Below are positions 20,995-32,194 of a stretch of 64,000 nt of DNA, piece after piece (position 1 is the first letter of the stretch; every line of letters begins with the position of its first letter). The notes beneath the pieces were generated by a model. That model did no database searches. It was given only the letters and a program-made list of their open reading frames with translations, and had not been told where the DNA came from. The stretch comes from Theropithecus gelada (lineage: Eukaryota > Chordata > Mammalia > Primates > Cercopithecidae). Position numbers and translations under genes: made by a program. The stretch is from assembly GCF_003255815.1 (NCBI RefSeq), contig NC_037668.1:61715500-61779499 (forward strand). Reading direction: 5' to 3'.

Positions 20995-22757
20995 TGTCAG
21001 AACGACAATTTCAAATCTTCTCCACTGTCTACAACCTCCCGGCTCTCAGCTAACTCCTCTCCCTCACTCTCCATAGGAAATAAAAGCCATTCCTAAGGAT
21101 TCCCTTGCCTTCCCCATTCCAAACCCTTCTAGTCTATCCCATGCTGTCTTCATTCCCGCTACAGAGGAGCCACCTCTTCCTCCACCTAAATGGAGGAAGG
21201 GTTTCCCTACTCCATTCCCTACTCTTCAAGAACAGTATACGATCCTTTTTCTCTCTAACGTGTGTTCAGTCATTTCCTCTCCACTAGTACCTTCTCATTT
21301 TAAATGTGCTCAAGACTATCGTTAAGAAAACAATTCCCCACCCCACTTCTCATCTCCCTCCAGCCTTGTCTCTCTCTCTTCTTCTTCACAGCCAAATTTA
21401 TAGAAAACACAATCTGTCTATACTTTCTGTCTCCATTTCCTTACTTCCCACTCACTCTCCAACCCTGTCAATTCTGCCTTCTGGTCCCATCGATCCACCC
21501 AAACAGGTCTACTACCCATGGACTCGGTGGCTATTTTTCCATCTTCTCGTTAATTGACTGCTCAGTACCTCTGACTGCTGTTGCTCACCCTCCTTTCCGA
21601 AACACTCCTCCGGGCCAGAGCATCTCAGACCTCACTGTGCACACGCATCACCTGGGGATCTGTCTCAAATGGAGATTCAGCTCAACACTGAGGTGGGACT
21701 GGAGAGACTGCCTTTCCACCTTGCTCCCTGGTGATGTGATGATGCCCTGTATGGGACCATATTTTGAGCAGCAGTGCCCTGAGCTTCCTCCCACAATACC
21801 ATACTCCTTTCCTGCTCCCGCTCTTTCTCTGCCTCCTTTCAGTCTCTGTGCCAAGGCTTCTCCTCTTCCCTCCAATTTGGGGAACTTCCCACTTAGGCAT
21901 TGGTTACTCACAATGTTGTCATCCAGGCCAGTCATCCCTCTGTGCACCAGGCCCGTCACCCGTTTGGGATGCTCTCGATGTCCCTCCACCCACTCTCTCC
22001 TCTTCTGTTGCCTCCCCCGCAACTCAATGAATGGAATCGTGCCTCCATCTCTTTATCTAAGTAAGGCTCACCTAAAAGCTTCCTCTTCTTCACAACCCCA
22101 TGGCTAATCTACCACTCTATCTCTATGTCCATCTGTCCTCACCCCACGCCAAACTCATTCCTAAACTGCCATATTCACTCCTAACTGGTCAGCCGCATTT
22201 GCTCTGGTCCTTGCCAATCTGTTCTTCACACTGCAGGCAGAATACGGTGAGGTCATCCCAACCTCCCATCTGCCCCAAACGTTCAATGGCTCCTCCTTGC
22301 TCTTCAATAAAGAAAAAAGCATTTTAAGTATACAAGGGTCTCTACATGGCCTGGCCCTTAGTGACCTCCCAGCTTCATATCCACCAGTTTTCCAGTCAAA
22401 TCCTGCCTGTTTATGTCCTTTGTACCTGCCACACCCTCGTACTGCACAGCCACAGGACCTTTGCATGTATGGTTCTCTTTGCCTACAACACTTCTAGCAT
22501 ACCCATCTTTCAGATCTCAGCCTAGTGTCCTTCCTTGGTCAGATCAAGCCCACTACTATACACTGTCATGATATCGTAACTTCTCCTTAGTGGCACTTAT
22601 TATAAATCTCCATGCTTCCATATGATTGTTTCACAAGTATCTGTCTTCTCACCAGGCCGAATGCTTCATGAGAGCAGACACCATATGTGAATTTCCCATC
22701 TTTGAATCCATGTCCCAAGCTCAGTATCAGGTATGTGGTAAATTCTCAATAATTTAA
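20995..22757 (+). repeat. Long L2 LINE copy, interrupted by MER5A
   Basis: Sense L2: ACAGCCAAATTTATAGAAAAC, CTTTCTGTCTCCATTTCC, later TTGCCAATCTGTTCTTCACACTGCAGGCAG, CACAGGACCTTTGCATG, and the end GTATGTGGTAAATTCTCAATAA. A 267-codon frame (21304-22107) spans L2 and MER5A but is out of step with the L2 protein and has no domain. Confidence 0.72.
21616..21776 (+). mobile_element. MER5A (hAT-Charlie)
   Basis: CAGAGCATCTCAGACCTCAC start, GCATCACCTGGGGATCTG, CTGGTGATGTGATGATG and TTTGAGCAGCAGTG end. Inverted-terminal-repeat style ends, inserted in L2. Flanking 8-mers (ctccgggc / ccctgagc) are only partly alike. Confidence 0.75.
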
Positions 22758-22764
22758 TATATTG

Positions 22765-22995
22765 TTTGTATTTATTTGGTGTTTGGCTAGACACTCTCCT
22801 AAAAACTACCTATACTGACTTGTCTAATCCTCACAACAGCCCTGTAAGTAGATACCATTACTATCATCTCCATTTTACAGACAAAGAACTAAGGCAGAAA
22901 GAAATTAAGGAATGGGGCCCAAGTCACTGTTACACAAAGGTAGGACTCAAACATAAGCAGTCCACTTCGAATCCATTTTCTTCACCATGATGCTG
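22765..22995 (-). repeat. MIR SINE
   Basis: CTAATCCTCACAACAGCCCTG, CATCTCCATTTTACAGACAAAG and GTAGGACTCAAACATAAGC match antisense MIR. Near full length, directly after the L2 end. Confidence 0.8.
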
Positions 22996-23289
22996 ATAAA
23001 TTGACTCGACACTAATTTTTTTTAAAGCCCATTTTAGGGATTAACCAACAAAGGACAGTTAATCTCTAAAGGACTTTAATATTAAGAAATCTCTTAACAC
23101 GAAGTATCCCATTAAATGACAAAAAAAAAAAAAAAAGTTAAGGTCTTCTGAATAAATCCTAAACAGGCATTTCATAAAATTAGGCATGTAACCCTGATTA
23201 AAATAAGCATTCAAAACCAGGAAAAAGAATATTTCCTTATCACGATAAAACTTCAATTTTAGAACAATACTCTACCTTGTACTTATAGT
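22996..23289. other. AT-rich intron, not assigned
   Basis: AT-rich with an A15 run at about 23120. May be part of the old LINE-1 that follows. Confidence 0.35.
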
Positions 23290-24545
23290 GAAACACCTGA
23301 TTAAGATTGGGAACAAGACAGAGATGCCACCATCACCTCTGGGATTTCATGGCTTATTGGAAGAGTTAACCCATGTGACACAAGAAAAAGAAATGAGAAA
23401 AGAGGAAGAAAAATTATGGTTTGCAGATGATACATTAATATACCTAGAAAACCCAGGAGAATTCATAATAAAGCTATTAGAGATAATATGAAATTTTAAT
23501 AAACTAGCCAAATGCAAAATAATACACAAAAATCAGTAACATTCCTATATGTCAATGACAGATAAAAATATAAAGAAAAAATATCCTGTTTATGGTAACT
23601 ACAAAATGCATATAGTACATATAAATAAACTTAACAAGAAAGGTGCAGGCACCATATGAAAATGACTTTTACAGAGGGATAAAAAATTTGAATAACTGGA
23701 GAGACATAGCATAATCTTGAGTGGATACAGAAAGGTTAATTTATGATATTAACCTCTTGAAAAGTTATAGAAAAGTTAATTTATAAGTTTAATGCAATTC
23801 AGATGAAAAGCCCAATGACCTGTTTTAAATTTGGCAAAATGATACCTAAGTTTAACTGGAAAAATAGATTGTCACAATGCATTTTTTAAGAAAAGATAGT
23901 AAATTTAGCAGTCTCATTCCACAAGATACTAAACGGCATCATAAATGACTCTTATGAAATAGTGTGGGGGTGGGTCCAGGAGTAAACAGGTAGGACATGA
24001 AATGGCATTACATGAATATCTTTAATGCACATAAAAATGGAAATATGTATCAGGCAATATTAAAAAAACAATGAGAAAAGAAAAAGACTTTTGCTGGGTC
24101 AACTAATACACTGTTTGGGAAAATAATTATCTCCTCGAATCACACCATATACCAAAATAACTTCCAGACGGAGCAAAGAGTTACATGTTAAAAAATAAAG
24201 TCATAAAATAAGTAGAAAAAAACCTAGGTAATTATCTGACTGACTTTTTAGCATAATAACTGAGGCGGCTACTACACGATTGATATGAAAAGTATGCATA
24301 TGTCAACAATAGAAACAATATCAGAAAGCCTACAAAAATGTTAAGAGAAAAGTAGTATCATGAATACAGAAAGAACTATTACTAATACTTAGGGCGGAAA
24401 GTACTATTAGTAATAATTGGGCAGGATCTGAACAAATTAGTTCACAAAAGAAGACATAAATGGCCCAGAAGCCAGAAAAATATCCAACCACAGTGATAAT
24501 GAAATAAAGCCTCTAACTCCACAACTTTCAGAGAAGCCCAGAGTA
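23290..24545 (+). mobile_element. Old LINE-1 (L1M/HAL1-like) ORF2 remnant
   Basis: Contains TTGCAGATGATACATTAATATACCTAGAAAACCC, the codons for the reverse-transcriptase FADD-type motif (short frame 23288-23491 reads LWFADDTLIYLENP), then ACATTCCTATATGTCAATGAC and AATGCAATTCAGATGAAAAGC. Multiple stops; fossil. Confidence 0.72.
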
Positions 24546-25380
24546 CACTTCCTTGAACTTTCCCTCACTGGTACAGGTACTAGATTTACTTCGCTCCTGT
24601 CCCTAAAACCTGCCTGGTAATGTCATTGCATCATGCCATTCATTCCTTCCTTCATGCATTCATTCCTCTAGGATAGATCCTGTGATGAGCCAAGGGGGCC
24701 TGGATCATAGACTAGAAATAAGTAAATCCAGTCATTGGACAATAACATGCTGGAGGGGTACACATGCTAGAGTGGTTCTGAAGTAGAGATGCCACAGGGG
24801 CCACATCTTAAGGGCCTCCCCCATTCGTGTTGTGGGCAACCAAGGAAATATCAACATTCACCACCATCACCAGCATCCTAGACCTCTGCCTTGGCTCAGA
24901 CCTGCCAAGGACTGGAGATTCTGATTAAGAATCTAGGCGTGAATGGCATCTTCTGCTATAGAGAAAGAAGTGAAGGAGTTCAGAACAAAGCCTCCGGGAA
25001 CATCTCCCAGGCAAGGGGACAGAAAAGGGAAGAAAAGGGGACAGAGTGGGGAACAGGTAGAATAGTAGGAGAGGATCCAGAGGGCAGTTCCATGCAGGAG
25101 AGGGCGACTCGATGTGGTGAACAGCACAGAAAGACTAAGATGAGGGTCTTGAATGAGGTCACTCTGTCTGGTGTCTAAATAGTCCCTCTGGAAGCAATGC
25201 CGAGAGCCGGAGCCTTGACCTGGTCCCTGCTGCATCCCTACTGCCTAGAATTCAATAAGTATTTGCTGAATGGATAGATCAATTTCAGCAAAGGCAGGTG
25301 AGAGGATGGCAAGGTGGAAAAGAGGGCAGATTGTAATAGGCAAGACTGGCTGATGAGAAGTTGGAAGGCCATTGTGTTCT
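24546..25380. other. Intron, mostly unique
   Basis: A CATTCCTTCC/CATTCATTCC tract at about 24638-24668 may be a short L2 tail. GA-rich stretch at 25015-25090. No exon recognised. Confidence 0.4.
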
Positions 25381-25444
25381 AAACAATAACTTTTACATTG
25401 TAAAAACTTTGTAAAATATAGGCAAGATTTAAAAAGAGAAAACT

Positions 25445-25767
25445 GGCCGGGCACGGTGGCTCACGCCTGTAATCCCAGCACTTTGGGAGGCCGAGGTGGG
25501 TGGATCACGAGGTCAGGAGATCGAGACTATCCTGGCTAACACAGTAAAACCCCGTCTCTACTAAAAATACAAGAAAAAAAAAAAATAGCCGGACGTGGTG
25601 GCGGGCGCCTGTAGTCCCAGGTACTCAAGAGGCTGAGGCAGGAGAATGGCGTGAAACCGGAAGGCGGAGTTTGCAGTGAGCCGAGATCACTCCACTACAC
25701 TCCAGCCTGGGTGACAGAGCGAGACTCCATCTCAAAAAACATAAAATAAAATAAAAAAATAAAAATA
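25445..25767 (+). mobile_element. AluY with target-site duplication
   Basis: Full-length dimer from GGCCGGGCACGG to GAGACTCCATCTC and an A/AAAT tail. A perfect 14 bp duplication AAAAAGAGAAAACT flanks it (25431-25444 and 25768-25781). Low divergence from AluY. Confidence 0.95.
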
Positions 25768-27367
25768 AAAAAGAGAAAACTGATTATAATCTCTTCCTTC
25801 CAGAGGCAACTGCTGTTAATATTTTCATTTTTTTGAAATTTTTTCCATGCATATTTCACATTTCACATTGTTGAGATAACACCATATATATAATTTTGTG
25901 TGCTACTTTTTCAGTAAGTTATTCTTCAATCTTCAATTTAAAAAGGCAATGTGGACTTGTAATATGCATAGATATGCACATATGCAATGCAAGTATAAAA
26001 AATATATATCCAGTCTCCCTCCTCCCCACCCAATCCAAAATTACCGAAGTTAACAGCCAGGTATGTGTCCCTCCCTCACCTTCTTCTCTCTCATGCAAAC
26101 CATATGGACACATTCTGGGAGAATTTTTATTATTTCGTTTAAAAAATAAAACTGTAGTTTAGTTCATTTTTCTGCAACTTGCTTTTTCACATAACAATAC
26201 GCCGGGGACACCTTCCAGGTCAGTAGATACAGATCTAACTTATTTTTTATATGAATGTGTAATATTCCATGCCATGGATGTATCTCAATTTATTCAACCA
26301 CTCCCCTGTTGATGGCCATTCAGGTCATTTCTCGGTTTTCTTTTGTAACAATTCAGTAAATGTTATAACATGAGCGTTCCCTAAGATACTGAATCTGTTC
26401 ATAAACAGCATTTTAAATGGATGCACAACGTTTCAATGTACGGTTATACTAGAATTTAGTTAGCCATTCTCCTACTGTCAAAAATTTAAATTGCTTCTGG
26501 ATTTTTTGTTCCATTGTAAATAAAACCTGGACCCTTAGTTAGATCTGGTGACAGGATGCTGGTCAATGCAGTGGAAAATGCCTTTCCACGGCCAGAATCC
26601 CAGAACGAATGTTCCCCTATGCAGTAACTGCCTCCAGCTTTGGTTTCAGGTGGAGTCAGGTAAGGTACTGTCCACATTAGGCTGGCTGACCTCTGTCAGG
26701 GATGGCTAGAAAGGGTTAGGAGCATGACTCATTTGGAAACCTCCCTGAAACCAGTGTATGTTAGTAAGCTGAGGAAGTTATAACCCAGAGCAGCCACTCC
26801 AGATTGAAATGTGAATGGAATGGGAGCTCATGTCAAAATGGCTTTGTCCTTTCATGCCCGTGAAATGTTGAATTTCTTTCAAGAAAAAGGCTACCTTTTC
26901 TTCACTTCTAGTGACTGATGTTCTGCCCTGTAGATAGGAATGCTGCTACTGACCTTCATTTTGATGGCACCTTGCATTTCTCTCTAGCCAGGATGGTCTG
27001 CCTTCTCCCACCCATGCCTTGAGACTCTGTTCAATGCAGCTACCCCCATCAGGCTCCAGAACAATCCCAGAGAACTAGACTCCTCAGGTCATTGCTTATT
27101 CATTTGTTTTGGATTATTTCCCCAGGACAGACTTCCAATAGCAGATGACTGGGTCAAAGGGTATGAACATTTCTGAGGCTGTGACTCTGGGTTAACAATA
27201 TCCTTTCTAGGAAATGTGCACCCATTAAACTCTCAATAGTCATGTCTAGGAATGCCTATCTCACAGCACCTTTGCCAACATTGGGTATCGTCTTATTTGG
27301 AAATTTTTTAGTTAGTGATGTTTTATGACTCAGATTCAACATCTTTTTCACTTTTTCTAATAATTTT

Positions 27368-27727
27368 TTTTTTATTATTGTACTTTAAGTTCTAGGGTAC
27401 ATGTGCATAACGTGCAGGTTTGTTACATATGTATACTTGTGCCATGTTGCTGTGCTGCACCCATCAATTCGTCAGCACCCATCAACTCGTCATTTACATC
27501 AGGTATAACTCCCAATGCAATCCCTCCCCCCTCTCCCCTCCCCATGATAGGCCCCGGTGTGTGATGTTCCCCTTCCCGAGTCCAAGTGATCTCATTGTTC
27601 AGTTCCCACCTATGAGGAAGAACATGCGGTGTTTAGTTTTCTGTTCTTGTGATAGTTTGCTAAGAATGATGGTTTCCAGCTGCATCCATGTCCCTATAAA
27701 GGACACAAACTCATCCTTTTTTATAAA
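27368..27727 (-). mobile_element. LINE-1 3' end (L1PA/L1PB type), 5'-truncated
   Basis: Antisense L1 3' UTR: TACTTTAAGTTCTAGGGTACATG at its 3' end and GGTTTCCAGCTGCATCC..AAACTCATCC at its 5' end. The 12 bp TCTAATAATTTT occurs just before its poly-T (27356-27367) and again at 27858-27869, so this is probably the target-site duplication, with about 130 bp of extra sequence between the L1 5' end and the second copy. Confidence 0.88.
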
Positions 27728-27756
27728 AAAAAAAAAAAAACAAAAAAAACAAAAAC

Positions 27757-27935
27757 AAAAACAAATACCACAATGAAAAAGGAGCTGAGGACTTAATCAG
27801 ATAGTTCCAAAAAGAAGGAATTAAAATTATTAGACGTACCAAAACCCCATCAGTACGTCTAATAATTTTAATTCCTTCTTTTTGGAACTATCTGATTAAG
27901 TCCTCAGCTCATTTTTCATTGTGGTATTTGTTTTT
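27757..27935. repeat. Near-perfect inverted repeat, 83 bp arms, 13 bp spacer
   Basis: Left arm 27757-27839 and right arm 27853-27935 are reverse complements at 82 of 83 positions (the exception is G27781). Spacer is CAAAACCCCATCA. The right arm contains the second copy of the L1 target site and continues into genomic flank; the left arm is an inverted copy of that flank placed next to the L1 5' end. An A-rich link (27729-27756) joins L1 and left arm. Confidence 0.95.
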
Positions 27936-28250
27936 TTTCCTGATTTCTTACCTATTTATCTATTTTATATATGTGTAATATATTAATCCTTTATGCATAG
28001 CATTGCTACATACATGTTTTGTAGTTGTTTGGCCTTTTAATTTTATCATGTTTGACATTCTGAAGTTTCTAAATGTTATATACTTAAATCTTCTATTAGG
28101 TCTTACTATTTTTCTTGTCAGTTTGTACTAACTCTTTATAGAGTCAGAATTTTAATCTTTTGTCATATTTGTTGCAAATATTGTTTTCCACCTGGTTGTG
28201 TGCTTTTTGTTTTGTTTAGATTTCCCATGTAGATTAAAATGTCACTTTTT

Positions 28251-28547
28251 TCTTTTTTTTTTTTTGAGACGGAGTCTCGCTCTGCCGCCCAGGCTGGAGT
28301 GCAGTGGCCGGATCTCAGCTCACTGCAAGCTCCGGCTCCCGGGTTCACGCCATTCTCCGGCCTCAGCCTCCCGAGTAGCTGGGACTACAGGCGCCCGCCA
28401 CCTCGCCCGGCTAGTTTTTTGTATTTCTTAATAGAGACGGGGTTTCACCGTGTTAGCCAGGATGGTCTCAATCTCCTGACCTCGTGATCCGCCCGTCTCG
28501 GCCTCCCAAAGTGCTGGGATTACAGGCTTGAGCCACCGTGCCCGGCC
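28251..28547 (-). mobile_element. AluY of an Old World monkey subfamily (AluYRa-like)
   Basis: Antisense: CAGTGGCCGGATCTCAGCTC, CTCGCCCGGCTAGTTTTTTG and CAGGCTTGAGCCACCG. These differ from human AluY (GCGCGATCTCGG; GCGTGAGCC) and match the subfamily common in cercopithecids. A 16 bp direct repeat TTAAAATGTCACTTTT-type flanks it (from 28234 and from 28547/28548). Confidence 0.93.
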
Positions 28548-28649
28548 TAAAATGTCACTTTTTACAGGCAGTCACATTTATCTCTTTTTTTCTTGGTAAT
28601 ATTTTTCCCTTGTTCGCATTGAGAAAGACTTCTCTCAACTAAAGACTGG

Positions 28650-29190
28650 TTGGCTTCTCATCTCACTCAACATAAAAGCCAAAGTCCTCACCATAGTCCT
28701 CTAAGCTTTAAAGGAATGGGTACCCAGATGCCTGTCCACCTCCTCTCCTATCTCTTGTCCCCTCATCCCTGTGATCCAACCATATTCCTGTGATCCATCC
28801 ATATCCCTATAATCCGGCCATGCTGGACCTTTGCATTTGCTGAGGCTTCAGCCTGGAAAATGTTTCCCCAGTAGCCATGGGACCCTTACTTACTTCCAGT
28901 GTCTAGTCAAATATCACCTCCTCGGAGACCACCCTAAGTACAATTCAGACCTGCCTCTCAAGTCAGGTGTTCCAGGTGCCTGCTTTATTTCTGTTCACAG
29001 CACTTAGCACCTCTGACATATATTTTCCTCTTGTTTATTTTCTGATGCACCCCCCCAAGTAACATGCAATCTCCATGAGAATGGGGTGCCATTTTGTTCT
29101 CTGCTCTATCTCCAGCTCCCAGACCTGAATCTGGCACACAGTAGATGCTCACAGAATAGTTGTTGGTTGAATGAATGAATAAATGAATAT
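28650..29190 (+). repeat. L2 LINE 3' part
   Basis: CAACATAAAAGCCAAAGTCC, CATGCTGGACCTTTGCATTTG, AATATCACCTCCTCGGAGACC, CACAGTAGATGCTCACAGAA and the GAATGAATGAATAAATGAA end. Confidence 0.8.
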
Positions 29191-29191
29191 T

Positions 29192-29502
29192 AATTGCCCA
29201 CCTAGCATTCTGTGCTTGGATTGTTCCTTCACTCGGCTAACTCCAGGCATTTTCAAACTCATTACCTTCTCCAGAAAGCCTTCTGGGAACCCTCAAGACA
29301 CCATCAAGTATTTGTCCACTCCTTGTTCATCATTCATGATGAATGTCATTGCCTTCACCAATGGTGATATAATGATATGTTTACATGGCTGTCTGTACCA
29401 GCAAACTCCTTGAGCTTTTCTTCAATTTTATTTCCATCACCTAGCCCAGTACTTGCCCATAGGAAACACTCAGTACATTTTTTTAAATGAATGAGTGAGT
29501 GA
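29192..29502 (+). repeat. Second L2 LINE 3' part
   Basis: TCCAGAAAGCCTTCTGGGAACC, GCAAACTCCTTGAGC, CACCTAGCCCAGTACTTGCCC and the TTTAAATGAATGAGTGAGTG end. Arranged head-to-tail with the copy before it. Confidence 0.7.
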
Positions 29503-29521
29503 AATGAATTAATCTTTTGTA

Positions 29522-29603
29522 GTAGGTTGGTGCAAAGGTAATTGCGGTTTTTGCCATTAACAGTAATGGCAAAAAAAAAAAATTACTTTTGCACTAATCT
29601 AAT
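29522..29603 (+). mobile_element. MADE1 (mariner-derived MITE), hairpin-forming
   Basis: An 80 bp near-palindrome: TAGGTTGGTGCAAAGGTAAT, TTGCGGTTTTTGCCATTAAC, AGTAATGGC, then an A run and AATTACTTTTGCACTAATCTA. It has the mariner-type TA at both ends. In the right arm the CCGC of the consensus is replaced by A's. MADE1 copies are the source of the primate miR-548 family. Confidence 0.94.
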
Positions 29604-29654
29604 ATTCAAAAAATACTCACCAATTTCACTTATCTGTGTATTCATGGTTTATTT

Positions 29655-29885
29655 TTGGAAGTGGCTTAGTGGAAAGGTTAAAAGCATGGGTTTTTGGAAA
29701 CAAAAGCTTTGGGTTCAAATTTCAGATTTGCCACTTAATATTGTGTGTGGGCAACTTATTTAGACTCTTTAAGCCTTAGTTTTGACATCTTTAAAATTAA
29801 CACCCACTTCTAGGATGGTTGTACAGATTAATGTGATATCTGCTGAGTTGCTAAATGTTCAGTACAGAACCTGGCACAACAAACA
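29655..29885 (+). repeat. MIR SINE
   Basis: GCTTAGTGGAAAGGTTAAAAGC, TTGGGTTCAAATTTCAG, GCCACTTAATATTGTGTG, GTACAGAACCTGGCACA follow sense MIR almost completely. Confidence 0.8.
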
Positions 29886-29929
29886 CCACCTAATTTTCCA
29901 GTAAAGAGCTAAGCTTTTCTTGATGTAAG

Positions 29930-30185
29930 TCCCAGTCACATCTTGTTAAGGTTATTCACAGACATTTTATGCACTTTTTGCTGCACTAGTGAATGCCATT
30001 TTTTCTCATTATTTTTTTCTAACTGGTTTTTATGATATACAGAAAACCTATTGATTTTTATACATTCATCTCACATCCAGCTAGGTTTCTGAACACTTAT
30101 TAATTCTAAAAATTTCTCAGTTGGTTCCCTTGGGTGTTTTAGGTACACAATCATGTTGTCTACAAATAATGATAATTTTAAGGAG
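29930..30185 (-). mobile_element. Old LINE-1 ORF2 fragment
   Basis: Antisense L1M: CACATCCAGCTAGGTTTCTGAAC, TTCTCAGTTGGTTCCCTTGGG and TAGGTACACAATCATGTTGTC. Confidence 0.68.
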
Positions 30186-30274
30186 ATAACTCTTTTGAGA
30201 AGTTTGGCAGGAAAATCTAATTCAATTCTGCAAATATTTATTGACTGATAAGGTCAATTTTGGACAAATTTAGT

Positions 30275-30415
30275 TGGAGATGCCAGTGGGACATCCAGAC
30301 GGAGATGGCCAGAAGGCAATTAGGGCTGTAGACTGGTGTTTGGGAGTGCAATCTGGACCGGAGATATGGATTTGTTGAAGCCATGCAATTAATGAAACTG
30401 CCCTAAGAGGAAACA
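30275..30415 (-). repeat. L2 LINE fragment
   Basis: Antisense L2: AGATGCCAGTGGGACATCC, AGACGGAGATGGCCAGAAGG and CGGAGATATGGATTTG. Confidence 0.55.
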
Positions 30416-31005
30416 CAGGGGGGAGCTGCAGATGCTGGATAAATCATTGTGCCTGCTGAAGGGGTCTCACCTGCCACACGGAGTGCCAGCTGGACACCTC
30501 AAGTCTACAGTCAGCCTCTGGCCCATCACTATGCATGCCTTCTGGCAGGGGCACCTTGTCTGCTGATGAAAGAGGCAGGGGTCAAACAGTATCTCTGGCT
30601 CTCTGCAATGACCCTTTAGGAAAGGACCAAGAACTAGGTCATTGGGGATGCTGGCACTGAGCCTCATTTTAGCCCCTCTCCCCTGCACAGCATGTGCCTC
30701 AGTCACACCACTAATTTGTCACGTGTAGTGCTTGGCCCTTTGCCTTGTAAGCCCTTCCACTGCAGCCTTCTCAACCTAGCAAATCTAACTCACGGTCCCA
30801 GGCTCAGTTCATCTCCTCTAAGGAGCCTCCTCTAGTCTGCAGGCAGTTACTCGTCTCTCTCCGCCACCCCCATCTCCCTATTTCGTGCATTAAGTGTTGG
30901 GTGAGACAGTTATCACAGATGTTTCTAATGAAGATGTGCATTTTTTTTTTTTACTACAGATCTTAACAATCAGAGAGATTGCCGTGAATGTGTAATAGCC
31001 TAATC
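30416..31005. other. Intron, mostly unique
   Basis: 30760-30895 (CCTCTAAGGAGCCTCCTCTAG..) could be a diverged L2. No exon recognised. Confidence 0.4.
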
Positions 31006-31214
31006 CAGGGTTTCTCAACCTCGACACTATCAGCATTTTGGGTGGGATAATTCTTCATTGTGGGAGGCTGCCCTGTACACATAGGATGTTTAGCAGCATC
31101 CCTGGCCTCTACCCAGTGGATGCCAGTAGCACCTCCCAATGTGACAACCAAAATTTCTCCAGACATTGCCAAATGTCTCCTAGGGGGAAAATCACCCCTA
31201 GTTGAGAACGACTA
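31006..31214 (-). mobile_element. MER20 (hAT-Charlie), near intact
   Basis: Starts CAGGGTTTCTCAACCTCG and ends TTGAGAACGACTA, with GTTTAGCAGCATCCCTGGCC and CCAAATGTCTCCTAGGGGG. An imperfect 8 bp target-site duplication flanks it (gcctaatc before, gtctaatt after), as expected for hAT elements. Best preserved of the three copies. Confidence 0.9.
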
Positions 31215-32194
31215 GTCTAATTCTTAGCCATATTGAAGTTCCTAATGAAGGTCAGAAATACTCCCTCTAGAATCACATACATAGGAAACTAACCTCCCAC
31301 AGTTTTCATTCATTTCAGGGCATTAGCAGGCCAAAGGAGCCTATTGCTGGACTCCCCCCCTCCATGACCTGAAGTCTTTTATCTTTGTTGTGCCATGCCT
31401 TCCTTGGAGCCTGGTGACACCATCTCAAATGATGTCTTTAAATATGTAAAACAAAACACATTGCAAAGGCAATCAGTTAGATCAAAATATAGTTTTTAAA
31501 ATATATTGAAAATTGATCATATACTAATAAGTGCTCCTTTATTAATGCATTATTAATAAGATCTAGCAGTGGGCCTGATACATATTGTAGTTTGAAGCAT
31601 AAATGCTACTTCAAGATAATTGTACCAACTGTAATGTTCTATGGAAATATTGGTGATCTTACCAGTGACAAATTCACAGGTACTGGTAATACCACTTCGG
31701 TGTTTGTTGCCTATCTTCACGATTGGTAGAAATGTTGTTTCAGTGGGAGATTAGTGAAAATAATGCAATTGTCTTCATCCAAGTTAGGGACCCCATGGAT
31801 TCTATCAAGAACCCCAAATTCAGTCTTTCATTCAGCAAATCTGGGGCATGGTTGGCTTCGTTCCAGGGTGTATAGGTGGGGGTGTTAATGGGCAGTAGGG
31901 AGTTGGTGGAGATGGGAGGAGCAGATTGCATACAGTGCGGTCCATGCCTTCAAGGAGTTCACAGTGGATTGTAGGAGACAGACATGGCCCATCTTACTAG
32001 CCATCTCCATGTGACAATTGGTTCAGGGAAACCACATTGTTCAATCTTAGAGGAACAGAAAGGAGCACAGACAAACCTAAAACGACTGGTGCTTTCATGC
32101 AAGTCTGAGAAGGGACCAACATTTTTGTGCTTCACTATCATTATCTCTCTAACATTTGCAATGACCCTTTTGAAATGGCTGCTACAGCCCCACC
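31215..32194. other. Intron, no gene
   Basis: 31540-31745 (AATAAGATCTAGCAGTGGGCCTG..) resembles a dispersed sequence I cannot name. The remainder looks unique. No exon or RNA gene. Confidence 0.35.

Larger units (their letters stand above)
25381..28640 (-). mobile_element. Old L1ME-like LINE-1 carrying younger insertions
   Basis: Antisense L1ME pieces on both sides of the inserts: AGAGGCAACTGCTGTTAATATTTTC, CATAACAATACGCCGGGG, GTAATATTCCATGCCATGGATG, CCACTCCCCTGTTGATGGCCATTCAGG, ATGACTGGGTCAAAGGGTATG, and further right TTGCAAATATTGTTTTCCACC. Interrupted by AluY (25445-25767), an L1 tail (27368-27727), the inverted repeat (27757-27935) and an Old World monkey AluY (28251-28547). Confidence 0.65.

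Noticed and set aside
21304..22107. 267-codon open frame on the plus strand
   Set aside because: It runs through L2 and a MER5A insertion, is Pro/Ser/Leu-rich, has no domain, and does not follow the L2 protein frame.
24378..24421. Small inverted repeat ATTACTAATACTT ... AAGTACTATTAGTAAT
   Set aside because: Short and in AT-rich old LINE-1 sequence, where such palindromes are common by chance.
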